A stretch of DNA of 64,000 bases from positions 605,001-669,000 of the forward strand of contig JAQGDQ010000084.1 in assembly GCA_030141605.1 (NCBI GenBank). Reading direction: 5' to 3'. Both the position numbers and the translations under genes were made by a program. Shown here in pieces: positions 1 to 12,400 of the stretch (the stretch's first letter is position 1; each line of letters starts with the position of its first letter). The notes under the pieces are model-generated. The model was not told the origin of the DNA, did not search any database, and saw nothing but the letters and a program-made list of their open reading frames with translations. The stretch comes from Tubiluchus corallicola (Eukaryota > Priapulida > Priapulimorpha > Priapulimorphida > Tubiluchidae).

Positions 1-42
1 GAAATGTCGCTAAACGGGGAGTCGTTGAGCGAGGACTTACTG
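1..42. mobile_element. Truncated end of a TA-flanked inverted-repeat element
   Basis: The first 42 bases match the right end of the element at 9406-10011: both carry GAAATGTCGCTA and finish in a TTACTG end followed by TA. The rest of this copy lies before the window. The ends resemble pogo/Tigger-type short inverted-repeat elements. Confidence 0.7.
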
Positions 43-410
43 TACGTATTAGTGTTTACCACACGATCACATTTTGTTATTTTTTTAGCTCACTAATGCA
101 TTTTTTCGTTTGTTTATCTCACTTAGTACTGATATAATACACAATGATTTGTTTATGCAAAAGTAAAAGTAATAATGAAGTGTGTGTAATTGTGTACATT
201 CATTTTTTAGCCTGACTTGGATTCACATGTCAAGGTAATTTCAAATGCACATACCTTATTTAGTTTTCTGCTTGAATTTCTGGTCTTATTAGTGCTTCCA
301 TTTTTGTTCTGGTGCTCATTAGCGGTTCTAGTGGCTGTTTTTATCTGGATTATGCTGCATGGTGTTTGTTTGCAGACAGGTAAATAGTTGAGGCAGTTGC
401 TGGATGACAT

Positions 411-665
411 ACTAAGTAGAGGAACTTTTTGCATGCTTGTTTTTGGGATGTGTTAAATGATAGCAATGTATATCAGCATGTAACAGTTCAAAATTTGCTA
501 AAGAATAGAGTTATAATAGATATTGCTTAGTTGAATGACGTACTATGTAGAGGAAATTCTTTCATGTTTGTTTATGGGATGTGTTAAATGATAGCAATGT
601 ATTTCAGCATGCAGCAGTTCAGAATTGCTAAAAAATACAGTTATAATAGATATTGAATAGCTGTA
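411..665. repeat. Two-copy tandem duplication, about 130 bp
   Basis: The block beginning TACTAAGTAGAGGAAC near 411 is repeated, with scattered differences, from TACTATGTAGAGGAAA near 541. Both copies share GATGTGTTAAATGATAGCAA. I see no coding signal here, and nothing else recognisable between 45 and 908. Confidence 0.75.
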
Positions 666-908
666 CTTTATACCCGTGCATTTTGCTATTTCTGTTAGCG
701 ATATTAATGCTGTCCCATTCATGTTTATGCATGTGCATGAAAATTCTGGGTCTGAATTCATAGATAATATCTGTACATCTGTTGCACGTTGAAGGCTGGC
801 ATTACAACACTGTTTTTATGTCTGATTACCATTTTTTGAATTTGAAGTAAGATAATACCGTTTGAAAATGAGATAGTACTCTTCTGAGTCTTGCCATGGT
901 CATAGTCG

Positions 909-2422
909 TAAAGAAGACAAAGTGTCGTTTAAATCTCAGAAACTTTCATTTTTCCAGAAGCTTCCATCCTTCACGGACTTTGTAAACTGTAAGGTAGAGA
1001 TACAATAAATAAAATCATAAAAGTTACAGATAAAAACTAAATGTAAAGTGTAAGTATACAATGACATTAAAATAAGGGATACAAAATGCATTAAGCTCTA
1101 TTAAAAACTGAATTAGAAAAAGAATATAATTCATTAAAGAAGCTGTATTAAAAACTGAATTAGAAAAAGAATAAAATTCATTAAGAAGTTGTATTAAAAA
1201 CTGAATTAGAAAAAGAATAAAATTCATTAAGAAGTTGTATTAAAAACTGAATTAGAAAAGGAATAAAATTCATTTAGAAGCTGTATTAAAAACTAAATTA
1301 GAAATAGAATAAAATAAATTAACAAGCTGTACTAAAAACTAAATTAGAAAAAGAATAAAATACATTGAGAAGTTGTATTATAACCTAAAGTAGAAAAGTA
1401 ATGAAATTCATTGAGAAGCTGTATTAAAAACTGAATTAGAAAAAGAATATAATTCATTAAAGAAGCTGTATTAAAAACTGAATTAGAAAAATAATAAAAT
1501 TCATTAAGAAGCTGTATTAAAAACTAAATTAGAAAAGAATAAAATTCGTTTAGAAGCTCTACTAAAAACTAAATTAGAAAAAGAATAAAATACATTGAGA
1601 AGTTGTATTATAACCTAAAGTAGAAAAGTAATGAAATTCATTGAGAAGCTGTATTAAAAACTAAATTAGAAATAGAATAAAATACATTAAGAAGCTGTGT
1701 TAAAAACTAAATTAGAAAAATAATAAAATTCATTAAGAAGCTGTATTAAAAACTAAATTAGGAATAGAATAAAATTTGTTTAGAAGCTGTACTAAAAACT
1801 AAATTAGAAAAAGAATAAAATTCATTTAGAAGTTGTATTAAAAACTAAATTAGAAAAAGAATAAAATTCATTTAGAAGCTGTATTAAAAACTAAATTAGA
1901 AAAGTAATGAAATTCATTAAGAAGCTGTACCAAACACTAAATTAGAAAAGTAATAAAATTCATTAAGAAGCTGTGTTAAAAACTAAATTAGAAAAGTAAT
2001 AAAATTCATTTAGAAGCTGTATTAAAAACTAAATTAGAAAAAGAATAAAATTCATTTAGAAGCTGTATTAGAAACTAAATTAGAAAATGAATAAATTTCA
2101 TTAAGAAGCTGCACTAAAAACTAAATTAGAAAAAGAATAAAATTCATTTAGAAGCTGAATAAAATTCATAAAGAAGCTATATTAAAAACTAAATTAGAAA
2201 AGGAATAAAATTCATTAAGAAGCTGTACTAAAAACTAAATTAGAAAAAACCATTACAATTACTAATTAAGATGATACTAGTGACAAACATACCTGAAGCT
2301 ACTTGTACGGCCTAAATTTTTATTATTGTATCTCTACCTTACAGTTTACAAAGTCTGTGAAGGACGAAAGCTTCTGGAAAAATAAAGTTTTTTAGACTTA
2401 AAGGGTACTTTGTCTTCTTTAT
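909..2422. mobile_element. Inverted-repeat element with a minisatellite core
   Basis: Two arms of about 100 bp face each other: 909-1010 begins TAAAGAAGACAAAGT, and the reverse complement of 2322-2422 begins the same way. Both arms then share CCAGAAGCTT and GACTTTGTAAACTGTAAGG. Between them is a tandem array and no reading frame for a transposase. This is foldback-like or MITE-like architecture, probably non-autonomous. The arms differ by scattered substitutions, so the copy is not brand new. Confidence 0.85.
1083..2250. repeat. 46-bp minisatellite, about 25 copies
   Basis: The unit has the form GAAGCTGTATTAAAAACTAA followed by ATTAGAAAAAGAATAAAATT and CATTTA. Copies differ by point changes (GTATT or GTACT, GAATAAA or TAATAAA) and small length changes, and some groups of variants recur together, which suggests block duplication. 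Open frames across it are repeat artefacts. Confidence 0.9.
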
Positions 2423-2996
2423 AAAAAATCTCAGTAGTAGTCTGTGTGAGCTTCATTGGGAAAACTGAAATGTTGCTGTTTTAGTCAAGCTGTTAGCTTG
2501 AGAAACTGGTTTGTTAATAGCACATTAATTGGTATTAACAAATTAAGTTGTGGTTTTGACGGGTGAATGTATTTATCAACAATGAGTTTACACTGTTTGT
2601 TGTAGTGTGTTCATCACAGTCGTGTCTCTGTTCTACTTTTCATTGCCCTCGGCACAGCCACTCAACTGTTACAATTCTCTGTTTGGCCCCCCTGCATACA
2701 AATTAACTACATTTGCACATAGAGGTTCATTTCTCTGCTATTTGCTTTCGGTATATAGTGTATCATTTGTGCAAAGCGTTTTGCAAAGTTTTTCCGACTT
2801 CTCGTGCAACCAGGTACCAGACTTGCTGAGTGTGCAGGTATTTTTGAAAGCTGTTACTACAGGGGTATTAACTGCAGATGAAACAGCGTATTGATGACTA
2901 GGTCTAGAAAACGTACACTGATTTTGCTATTATTTAAGGTGTTCAGTAATCAGGAAACGGTTCTTTCACTGTACATCTTAGCATGTTACACCTTTT
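2423..2996. other. No recognised feature
   Basis: A 95-codon frame at 2607-2894 shows no family resemblance, domain or convincing splice context. I see no further repeat. Confidence 0.5.
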
Positions 2997-3386
2997 AATA
3001 AGCCTTTTACAGTTTCATTGTGCGTACGGGCACTTGCTGTAGATCAAAGGCTAAGTGTAGCACAGCTACGCATTTCAACTACAACCGTCACGTGACGTGT
3101 GGGTAAAGCAAAACCGTCTGCTGCTTTAGTTCAGTAATGTTAGTTGTTTTACGTGGATTTTACTTAATTATGCATTAGTCTGCACGTAGAGTGATTTGCT
3201 AGCAGTATCTTGTTTGGGAATAAGAAAAAATGAACTAGGTAAGATTCTAGCTAGTTGTTAAAACTGTTACTATTACAACAGCCTGAGCTGTGAAGCGTTG
3301 TCAAGTGTACACAATTGTTTTATACACTTAACCTTTGACATTTTCACGATCATCATCAATCGCTGGAACTTTGAAAAGGCTTGTTT
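2997..3386. mobile_element. 390-bp inverted-repeat element, family A
   Basis: The left end AATAAGCCTTTTACAGTT mirrors the right end AACTTTGAAAAGGCTTGTTT read in reverse. A full copy in the other orientation is at 47737-48134. Partial copies are at 20604-20851 and 51619-52747. It carries no coding frame. It ends only 28 bp before an LMO7-type exon, so it may supply part of that exon's acceptor region. Confidence 0.8.
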
Positions 3387-3413
3387 AGTGACGTTTCTTA
3401 ATTGGTGTTTCAG

Positions 3414-6400
3414 ACGGTTTCTTTGCCCAGCATCAGCTTGTTTGACTTGGAGCAGGAGAAGCTGAGAAAGAAGACAGTCGAGCGGGAAGAGCGGGAGCAA
3501 AAAGAGATACAGCTGCTGCAGGAAGAGTACAAGAAGCAGCAGACTAAGATGCGCGAGGAAGAGATGAAGCAGAGAGAGAAGGTATGGATGCTTCTGGGAT
3601 CTATCATTTATAACTAGTGATGGAATTGATTGTATTTTCATTATCGATTAATCGGACAAGAAACTGATTCAATAATCTATTATAATCTATATGCGCACAT
3701 GAAAACCACGTGTTCATGATCGTGAGAAACCTTCACGTGTAAGTGTCTGTGCCATCGAGAAATTCAATACTTCAATTTTACTTTTGCATACATGCAACAC
3801 GCTCGTGAAATATTTTTGTTGTTGAAAATTGTGTTCGTTTGTGATGTCATCACTAGTTGGGGTCGCTTGCCGTTAATTAAGTTTTTAATCTATAGTTTAA
3901 TTATCAGAATCGCTTTTGCAGTATTAATCGGGTTAAAATGTATACTTTTATCAGACTTGAAAATGGGGAAGTATGTGAAAAATCATCCTGTCTTCCTTTA
4001 ATCTAAAAAAAGCATTAAAAGATGAAAGAAATAAAAGCAGCTACCGACTAACACAATTTTGTATAATTAGCGTAAGATATAGATTTTAGGTATATAGTTT
4101 GTAATTAGGTAGTACGTAGCAATAACAATTAAATTCTTGTCTATAAATGTCTATATTAATTTAGTATTAACTTGATAACATAGTAATTGTGTAGTAACAT
4201 ACCTGTTAAAGTCACCTACTAACAACTAAAAATTTGATAAGTTTACATTTTACTTATAGCGCGTTTGCTGGAAATTGACAGACGAGGTTAGTGAACTTGC
4301 AGTTGTTAAACGTTCTGTGTGGTTCTATTATCCTTTTTGCAATTGCATGTTGATTTTACAAGGAATAATTTACCTGGCAGCAGTCTATGCAAAATCACTC
4401 TTGGGCAGCACATTTTCTCATACAAAACTGTATCACAAATTGGTGCTGTAAATTCAGAATTTTTTTTATGAATTTGAAGGTTGAAATATTGAATATGTTT
4501 CGTTGAAGTATCATGTATAAAAAGTAATATCAGATGCAAGAACTGCTTTAGTATTTCAGACGTTTACCATGTGAAACTCTATCACAAATTAGTGCTGTAA
4601 ATTCAGAAATTTTTTTATGAATTTGAAGGTTGAAATATTGCATACGTTTCATTGAAGTATCATGTATAAAGGGAAATATCATATGCAAGAACTGCTTTGG
4701 TATTTCAGACTTTTACCATGTGAAACATAATCAGTGCTGTGCAAACAGTGAATTGTATGATAGCAAGTGGTAAATTATTCCGCGTATTATGACAACAGTG
4801 AATTTTCTGAACTTCTTTCATTTTAATGTGAGATAACTGTACCTATCTCACATAAATGTATCTTATGAAGAGCAAGATAACATCATATCTTATCTTGCAA
4901 GAGCTCATAACTGCATAATAATCATTGTTTCTTCATTGATGATAGATCTGGTCTTTTTTTTTTGAATTTGGTTTCTAATGTCACATTGTTTGCGTATTAT
5001 AACAGTTACCAGTAACAAATTTTAAACAAAATTAATGGAATTATGAAAAATTGCATATAAAAGCCGATCAAAATCAGAAAAAGTTTACTAAACATTACTC
5101 TTTTAGATAGAATTTCTGTCTTACAAACATGGGATTTTTTTATTTGATTTAGTCACAAACAATTTGCATTGCTGTTGTAGAGTGTCTAACAATGTATCAC
5201 ATATACATATCATCGAACTCTTTTTTTAAAAGTATCTTTCTTGTTCCCATTAATTTGGTTCATTAGTCGGCATGGAAACTCTGCCGTTTATCCAGAAAAT
5301 ATTGGACATGAAAATTACACGTGTACTTTGTTAATTTCATTAATCACTTCATTAATTTCAAAACTATTGAATAGTTTGTATTATATACGAGTGAAAGGCA
5401 CAGGTATATATTTTGCATTTGCACGGGTAAATTCCTCGCTTTTTCTAAATAAATACTATTAGGATTTTATAAATAATTTAAATTATTTAATGGGATTATG
5501 AGATGGCAATCGCGTAGGGAAATGCACAACTGCACTCTACTTGAAGTTTAACTTTCTATGTACATGTATCTCTGCGATGATTTCAAACTATAAATGTGTA
5601 AAATTTAATAAAGTCTGCACTACTTTCACTACTTTTTCTCTTTTAAATCACGTGTCTTATGTCCGGCTATTTGTTACTTTCAAATACATGCTTTAGTATT
5701 TGCTTTCTTTAATTTTATTAAATCTAGTATTTTTCCCCAGTATTTGTTGCGAGTATAAAAAGGCAAAATTACCTCTTGCAAAAGATAATTGTATGACATT
5801 TCGGACCGAAACTGATTTTTATGGAAAGAACTTTCCCAAAATTTTTCGTTAAAGCACAAAAAACTGTCCACTTACATAAAGTTTAAAAAGTTCATCTCGA
5901 AATTTTATACCACTTACATACTACCCTTTCCTATAAACGGCTTGTATCAGACTTAATGCTGTATAAAACGTGTGAATTTAAACTCCTGCAATGACCGTTA
6001 GGTGCAGCCATTTTAATGGTAGGTCGTTTGAAACAAGTTTTGGTAACATTAAGTAATGTTTGAAAAAATAATCAGAGCATTCGTAGCATACATGCTGCTA
6101 ATTAAGTAAAATTCTAAATTACTGTATCTTGTCAATAAGATCAAAAATACGTTTTTGGCTAGTGAGTGGCGCACCCTGGAGGTGAGTCAGCGACATTTTA
6201 CCAACTGGCACAAACATTTTAAATTATTAAGTCTAGTTACATAAGTCTTTCCAGCAGGTAAGTGAAATGCTAAGTAATATAATTTTGTACGGAAAGTTTG
6301 TTGGGACACAATTTACCATTGCTTTTCTTCCCCTGATTTACGTTTGCGTAGTGACGTCATGTAATGGCGCAGTCGGAACAGTGTTGCGGGACATTTAAAA

Positions 6401-9400
6401 TGAAAACAAACAAAAAATCCTTTTGATGCAAATACGCTACGTGCGTAAAGTTTCTGTAAAGTAATATAATTTTTTACGCCGATTTTTCTGAAACCTAGTT
6501 TAGGTACCTCTTTTCTTGTCCTTTAAGAAACAATTTACAGTGTTAAGAAAATGTCTTTTCCTATTCAGATATAGAAACTGAAATTATTAAAACAATGCTT
6601 GAAGAAATCTAATTATAACCTAATAGTGTACTTCAGTCCAAGCCATCTAAAATACTGGAGTCTTTAATCATTTAAAGTTTGGTAGTCTACACCCGACAGT
6701 GCATAGATGTTATTTTAAAAAGATTGTTTTTTGTTGTGCTAATTGATTTTAAACTGTAGATATTTTCGTTAAAAATTGTCCTGTGAAGAAAATAAAAATT
6801 TTGAACTTAGAACAAAAATTTCATGATATCCACAAAAGTTTTTATCGATTAAACAGATAAATTCTGAGTTTTATGCAAGACCAATTAAAAAGATTGTTGC
6901 TATAATGCAAATTAGTATTTTTATCGTGTTTTAGAAAACCTTTGAATCAGTTTTTGATGCAGTGCTTATTGTCGTTTTTAGGAGCAGAAAAAAATTGCGG
7001 AAAAACAGAAGGATGATCCAATTCAGAAAAAAATAATGAGCGAAGTTCATCGTTATCAGTTGGAACTGGAAAGGAGCAGTGATGAGGAGAAGGAGCACGA
7101 AGGAAGGGAAATGGCAGAGGAGGCAGACAGAAAACAAGGTGTGTGTAAATGATGTAAAAGAGAAGAAAAAAATTGAGGCGAAATATAGAACACTAGCGGT
7201 ATGTAAAAATAAGCGAGTAGTTGTTACATTTGCATCAAGTGACCAGCAAGCAGTGGAGTGATGCTGAGAAGAGCACAACAACATAGCTATACAAACTACA
7301 GGGGAAGTGAAAACTTGAAGGAAAGAACAATTCACTCACTATGTCGGATTTATTTTACTCTTATCACTTAAACTTGGAAAAATATAACAAAGAAATTTGC
7401 AAAGAACTGCCTATGTAACATAAATCTAAAATATACTACCTCCGAATAGAAATTTTCAGACGTGGTGGTTGCCGCCATTCACTTGAAAATTATGACGTAA
7501 TTAGGAGACTTCGTGACTTTCCGTTAGTGCATCGTGGCTTTCCGTAAGCGCGCGCTGCTTAAACTAACTCAAAATTCTGCAGCTTACCTAATGTTCACGC
7601 AAAAATATTACAAAAGTAACTCTCCTTTTGTAAAAAGTAATTAGACTTTTAATGAAGATTGACAGTGCGCTACTTTCCTTCAAGACAAATGACGTTACTG
7701 GAAGAAGAATGGGTGTTAAAAGTTCAAACATGAAGTGATTGTGACTTTAAAGTGATTTTACTAGTTACACGAGACAAATATAACACAAACTGTATAATGT
7801 TGATTTATAAATTAACTGATGCAAAATTTCCTTTTTTTCATTTTTTAGAAGAAGAGGAAGATGGGCACTTCGCCTCCAGGAACAGACAAAGTCGAGAAAA
7901 TGAACGTAACACCGCGGCAGAGCGTAAAATGGAGGATGAAATTAAACGAGCAGAAGGCGAACGGAGGAGGGCCGAGGAACGAGCCAAGAGGCTACAGGAA
8001 GAACGACGACGGTTAGAAGAGGAAGAATTTGGTGATGGTGATTTTTCACATATACAGGAACAGGTGTGTGTATTTGCTTGCATTAAATGTATTTTAATGA
8101 ATTTATAAATATATTTTAATATGTCATGTCTGCCCTTTTTGTCTCTAATCTATTTTAATTAAAATTAAGTGTATGTGTAGTACAGTCAACCTCGGATATA
8201 AGGGACACCTTCGGACCGGAAAAAATCGTCCCTTATATCCGATGTACCTTATAGCCGAAGTTGAGTCAGACCGAGAGTGTATTTAGGCCTGTACTTTTCT
8301 GTACTTTTGCCCATATTTTTATGGATTATTGCTGCACATTCAGTGCAAACGGCACGTAGGAAGCTCCTTCAGTGATGCGAGATGTATGTGACTGCTGAAA
8401 CTGAGCTGTTTGAAGTCCGAGTTTGCGAATAATTGAGGTTAAAAATCGATCAATTTCGCTTTGATCATAAGGTCCCTTATATGCGAGGTAATTACCTGGG
8501 TTTCTATTACATGGGACCTGAAGATATCGTCCCTTATATCCGAATACCTTATATACGAAGATTTTTGTAAGGGAAAACATTACGAAAAATCGGGACCAGT
8601 GTTGGTGGTCTCTTATAAGCGAATGTCCCTTATCAGCGAGTACCTTATACCCCATGCTTGACGGTGTATATAAAAATATATTTGTTAGAAATGAGTTAAT
8701 TAATTGTGCTGTTTGTCCCATTGTTTGAACTGTGCCACACTTTCATTTGTTTCACTAATTAGATTTTGTGCTACATAAGAGAGCCCTGCCCTGAGAACAC
8801 AAACATACCCTGGTGGGTTGAGATCTTGTGTAGATTATTGTATTTGCCTCGGTCTATCAAAATTCGAGATTTCATAACATTCACGTTAACGAACGTTCTG
8901 TTATCTTGAATGCCTGAGCTGCTGTAAGCAATAGTAATGGTACTATTACGTGTCAGTACAGGTGGCCAAGTGGTTAAGGTAATGGACTGTGGATGCTTCT
9001 CTGATTGCAGCGCGAGTTTGAATCTCACGACCACCTGTATTTGCACAAATAGTTTTTAGCTGTATTAGTTATTTGTGGCGTCTCAGTGTTCTTGTGTTCA
9101 TAAAGAGTCGCTTATAGTAGCCTATGGCTAATGTTGTCTGTTGTCCCAGCGACTGTAAGTAAGTGTCTTTGTTTTTTCCTTGTCCTTTTGTACTAAAAAG
9201 CTTAGAAGTTTTGTTTATATGTAGACTAGAGACCTTCAATTCTTACAAAAGCAGAGGCTTGATGCAGCGAGAGACAAATATAATATGCAGCCAAAACTGG
9301 GTTTTCATAACGAAGAAGACTTTCCAGACCGAAGACCAGCTGCGAATACTCACGTTGTAAAGTAAGTGTTTTTACTGTTTCTTGTATAGAAGTATTTTGC

Positions 9401-12400
9401 TAATACAGTAAGTCCTCACTTAACGATGCTAATACGTTCCAGCAAAACGCGACGTTAAGTGAAACGTCGTTAAACGAAGCCAATTGGGATACATTCCAGA
9501 GGCAAAAATGAATGCTGCTTCTAAACATATAAATTAAAGGCTTTATGAGTTTTATTCGTGTTTCTATTAATTAGTTTCTTTCTGCTTGCTTAAAACCGCC
9601 GATCTTTCTTATCATATCTAGCTCAGTGTCATTGCTATAGGAAGAAGTTGTGGGCAAAATTCCTTCATGTAGATTTTGTATTCAAGTGCCTGGAGGCATA
9701 TAAACCACGAGTCGAGTATTATGCTCGATACAAAAAGACTAGCATTTAGTAGTCGGTCGGGAAGGAAAAACATAATTGTCCTGTTTTGCATTACCGTAGT
9801 TTTTAGAATACATTAATGCAACGTGTACTGTTTTAATGCTTCATATTTGGGTAAAAAAAGTTGTTGAGCAAATGAAAAATAACTTTGAGCAAAGGAAAAA
9901 GTCATCAGTTAAATGAAACATGCTTTGTTAAGTGAGGAAAAGGTGTCAAATATTCAGTGTCGTTAAAACGAAATGTCGCTAGGTGGGAAATCGTCAAGTG
10001 AGGATTTACTGTATCTTTAAAAATTCAGTAATAGGATATTTTAATTCATTTGTCAGTACTGAAAATTATGAATTTTAAAGCTTAATTTATGATGGTTTTG
10101 TACTTTCGCAGAGCACCTGTTCCTCAAACTATTCAAGCTCCACAAAACAAGAATGCCAACTGGAATGATGCAAGAATACCCGTGAAGAGTGAACAACCAG
10201 TACATTCTGTCGTAACTCCTAGTGAACCAATACGCAGGAGAGACATAACGAAAGTAAACGCGGCTCCTAAGGCTCGTTTAAGCGACAATTGGGCAAAATC
10301 CGATCGCGGGCAGCCAAAACGTCGTACTGACGTGGAACCGGTGAAAAGATCCGATATACTACGTCGCGAAACGTCCAACCCTCAAGAACACTGGGTCGTG
10401 CAAGAAGCGGAACGGCGCCGCTTAGCCGATCACAATGAGAAGGAGAGACTGCAGAAGTTGCAGAGTCGACATTCGGCGCCCTTCAATTACAACCAGTCTT
10501 ATATCCAGGAGTCAAAGAACAAATTTGAACCGGCCCATCGCAAAGACGTGTCGGACAGATACAAGCCTGAATATAAACTAGGAAATAGCATTCCCGGACC
10601 CGTGAAAAATACTCTCATCGAGCGAACAAATGGACCAAAGTACCCGGAGTTAAACGGAGACGTTATTCGCGAGTCGGTACATACTGCTAGTTATTCTCAG
10701 AACAGAAAGGGTTCACCAGAAGGGGAGAGAGTAATCACCCTGAGTGGAAAGGAAAAATGCGGAAACTGTGGACATGAACTAGGTATTATTTGTTGGATAA
10801 TTTTGCGCTGTTTTAAGTGTGGCGAGGCTTCCATGTTTATAAATGCTTAAAGCACGAGAAAAACCTCACCTTACGTAAAGCTTAAAACATTCGTCTTGAA
10901 ATTTTATACCACTTACGTACTGCCTTTTTGCATGCAGGTCGGCAGCAATGCTGTATAAAACGTGTAAATTTAAACTCCCTAACAGAGTTTGCGATGACTG
11001 TTAGACGCAGCCATTTTAATGTAGGTCATTTAAAATAATAACATTGAGTGAAGTTTGAAAAAATAATGAGCATTCGTAGCATACATGTTACTTACTAAGT
11101 AAAATTTTAAATTAGTCTATTTTGTCAATAAGAGTAAAAATACGTTTTTAGTTAGTGAGTGGTGCGCCCTGGAGGGTGAGTCAACGACATTTTATCAGTT
11201 GGCACAAACATTTTAAATTACTATTTCTAGTTACATAAGTCTTTCAAGTGAAATGCTAAGTAATATCAAATTTGCATGAAAAGTTTTTAGGGACATAGTT
11301 TAACATTTCCTTTTTTCCCCTAATTTATGTTTGCATATATGACGCGATGTAATGGCGCGGTCATAACAGTGTCGCGGGAGATTTGAAATGAAAACATACA
11401 AGAACGCGAATATGATATACGCATAAAATTGCTATAAAGTAAAATAATTTTTAAAGGCGATTTTTCTGAGACCTACTTCAGGTACCCCTTTTCTTGTTCT
11501 TCAAAGGTTCTTATTATATTTATTTGAAACGACTAAACTCTATTTTGGGTCGTGCAGTCTCATTCGTCTCTGTCATTAGCGCTGTGTTGTATATGTACCC
11601 TTTTTCAAATCTCTCAAGCGACTAAGCTCTGTTCTCTGCTTATTAAAGTCTTTTTCATTCTGGTGGGTGTGTTGACACAGATAGGATGACCATATAATCC
11701 GTCACAAAAATTAGTAAGATAATTATCTTACACTGATTGTTGTGATTATAGTGAAACAGCACTTAGTGGCTTATATCATCGCAATAAAGGTGGTTTATGT
11801 AGGTTTAAATTTGCTTTGTATATGTGTACATATGTGCTTGCATAACAAAATCGTCCATAAGTAGGTAATTAAGCTTCTCTAGTTATTCACATATCCTGGA
11901 TCATTTTGATACTAAGCTCATCACTCTATGTTATTTCTAAGCTGAGATAATCCACGTTGAAGTTGAGGTGCAGGCTGCATACTGAAAAACATAATCTTCA
12001 GAAAATCACTATTAAAGTCAGCCATTGTTTCTTGTCGCATTTCTACAAAACACTTAGCAACCACACAAATGTTGATTGCTATGAACTTTGCAAGAACACA
12101 TTGAAGTTATGTTTAAATCCAGTAGATGGCTCTTCGTGACGGAGATGTAGGCTTCGCAACAGAAAATACCTGAAGTAAAATGACAGCTTCAAAGAGCTAC
12201 TATGGGAGGTGGAAAATAAATTTTTTATAATTGCGATACTGGTTTTTATTAAGCGAAGTGGGTACAGGGTAACATTTTTTTGATAATTTGATGCTAGAAT
12301 ATAAAAGTCCATATATTTAATGTTTGTTTTTATAAAAAAACAAAAAAATGACACTTGACCAAATTTTTGGTGCATTCTACTTTGAAACATCACAACTCAG

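Noticed and set aside
2607..2894. 95-codon frame with a hydrophobic start
   Set aside because: Not charged or coiled-coil like the LMO7-type protein next to it, no acceptor or donor in phase, and no family resemblance.
3616..3780. TAGTGATGG with GATTAATCG-type text here and, reversed, near 23370-23425, considered as hAT MITE ends
   Set aside because: Only the end-like motifs are similar; I could not find a matching second end or a body shared by the two loci.
7079..7261. Lys/Arg-rich frame overlapping an LMO7-type exon
   Set aside because: It is out of frame with the coiled-coil exon 6982-7138 and runs through its donor into the intron.
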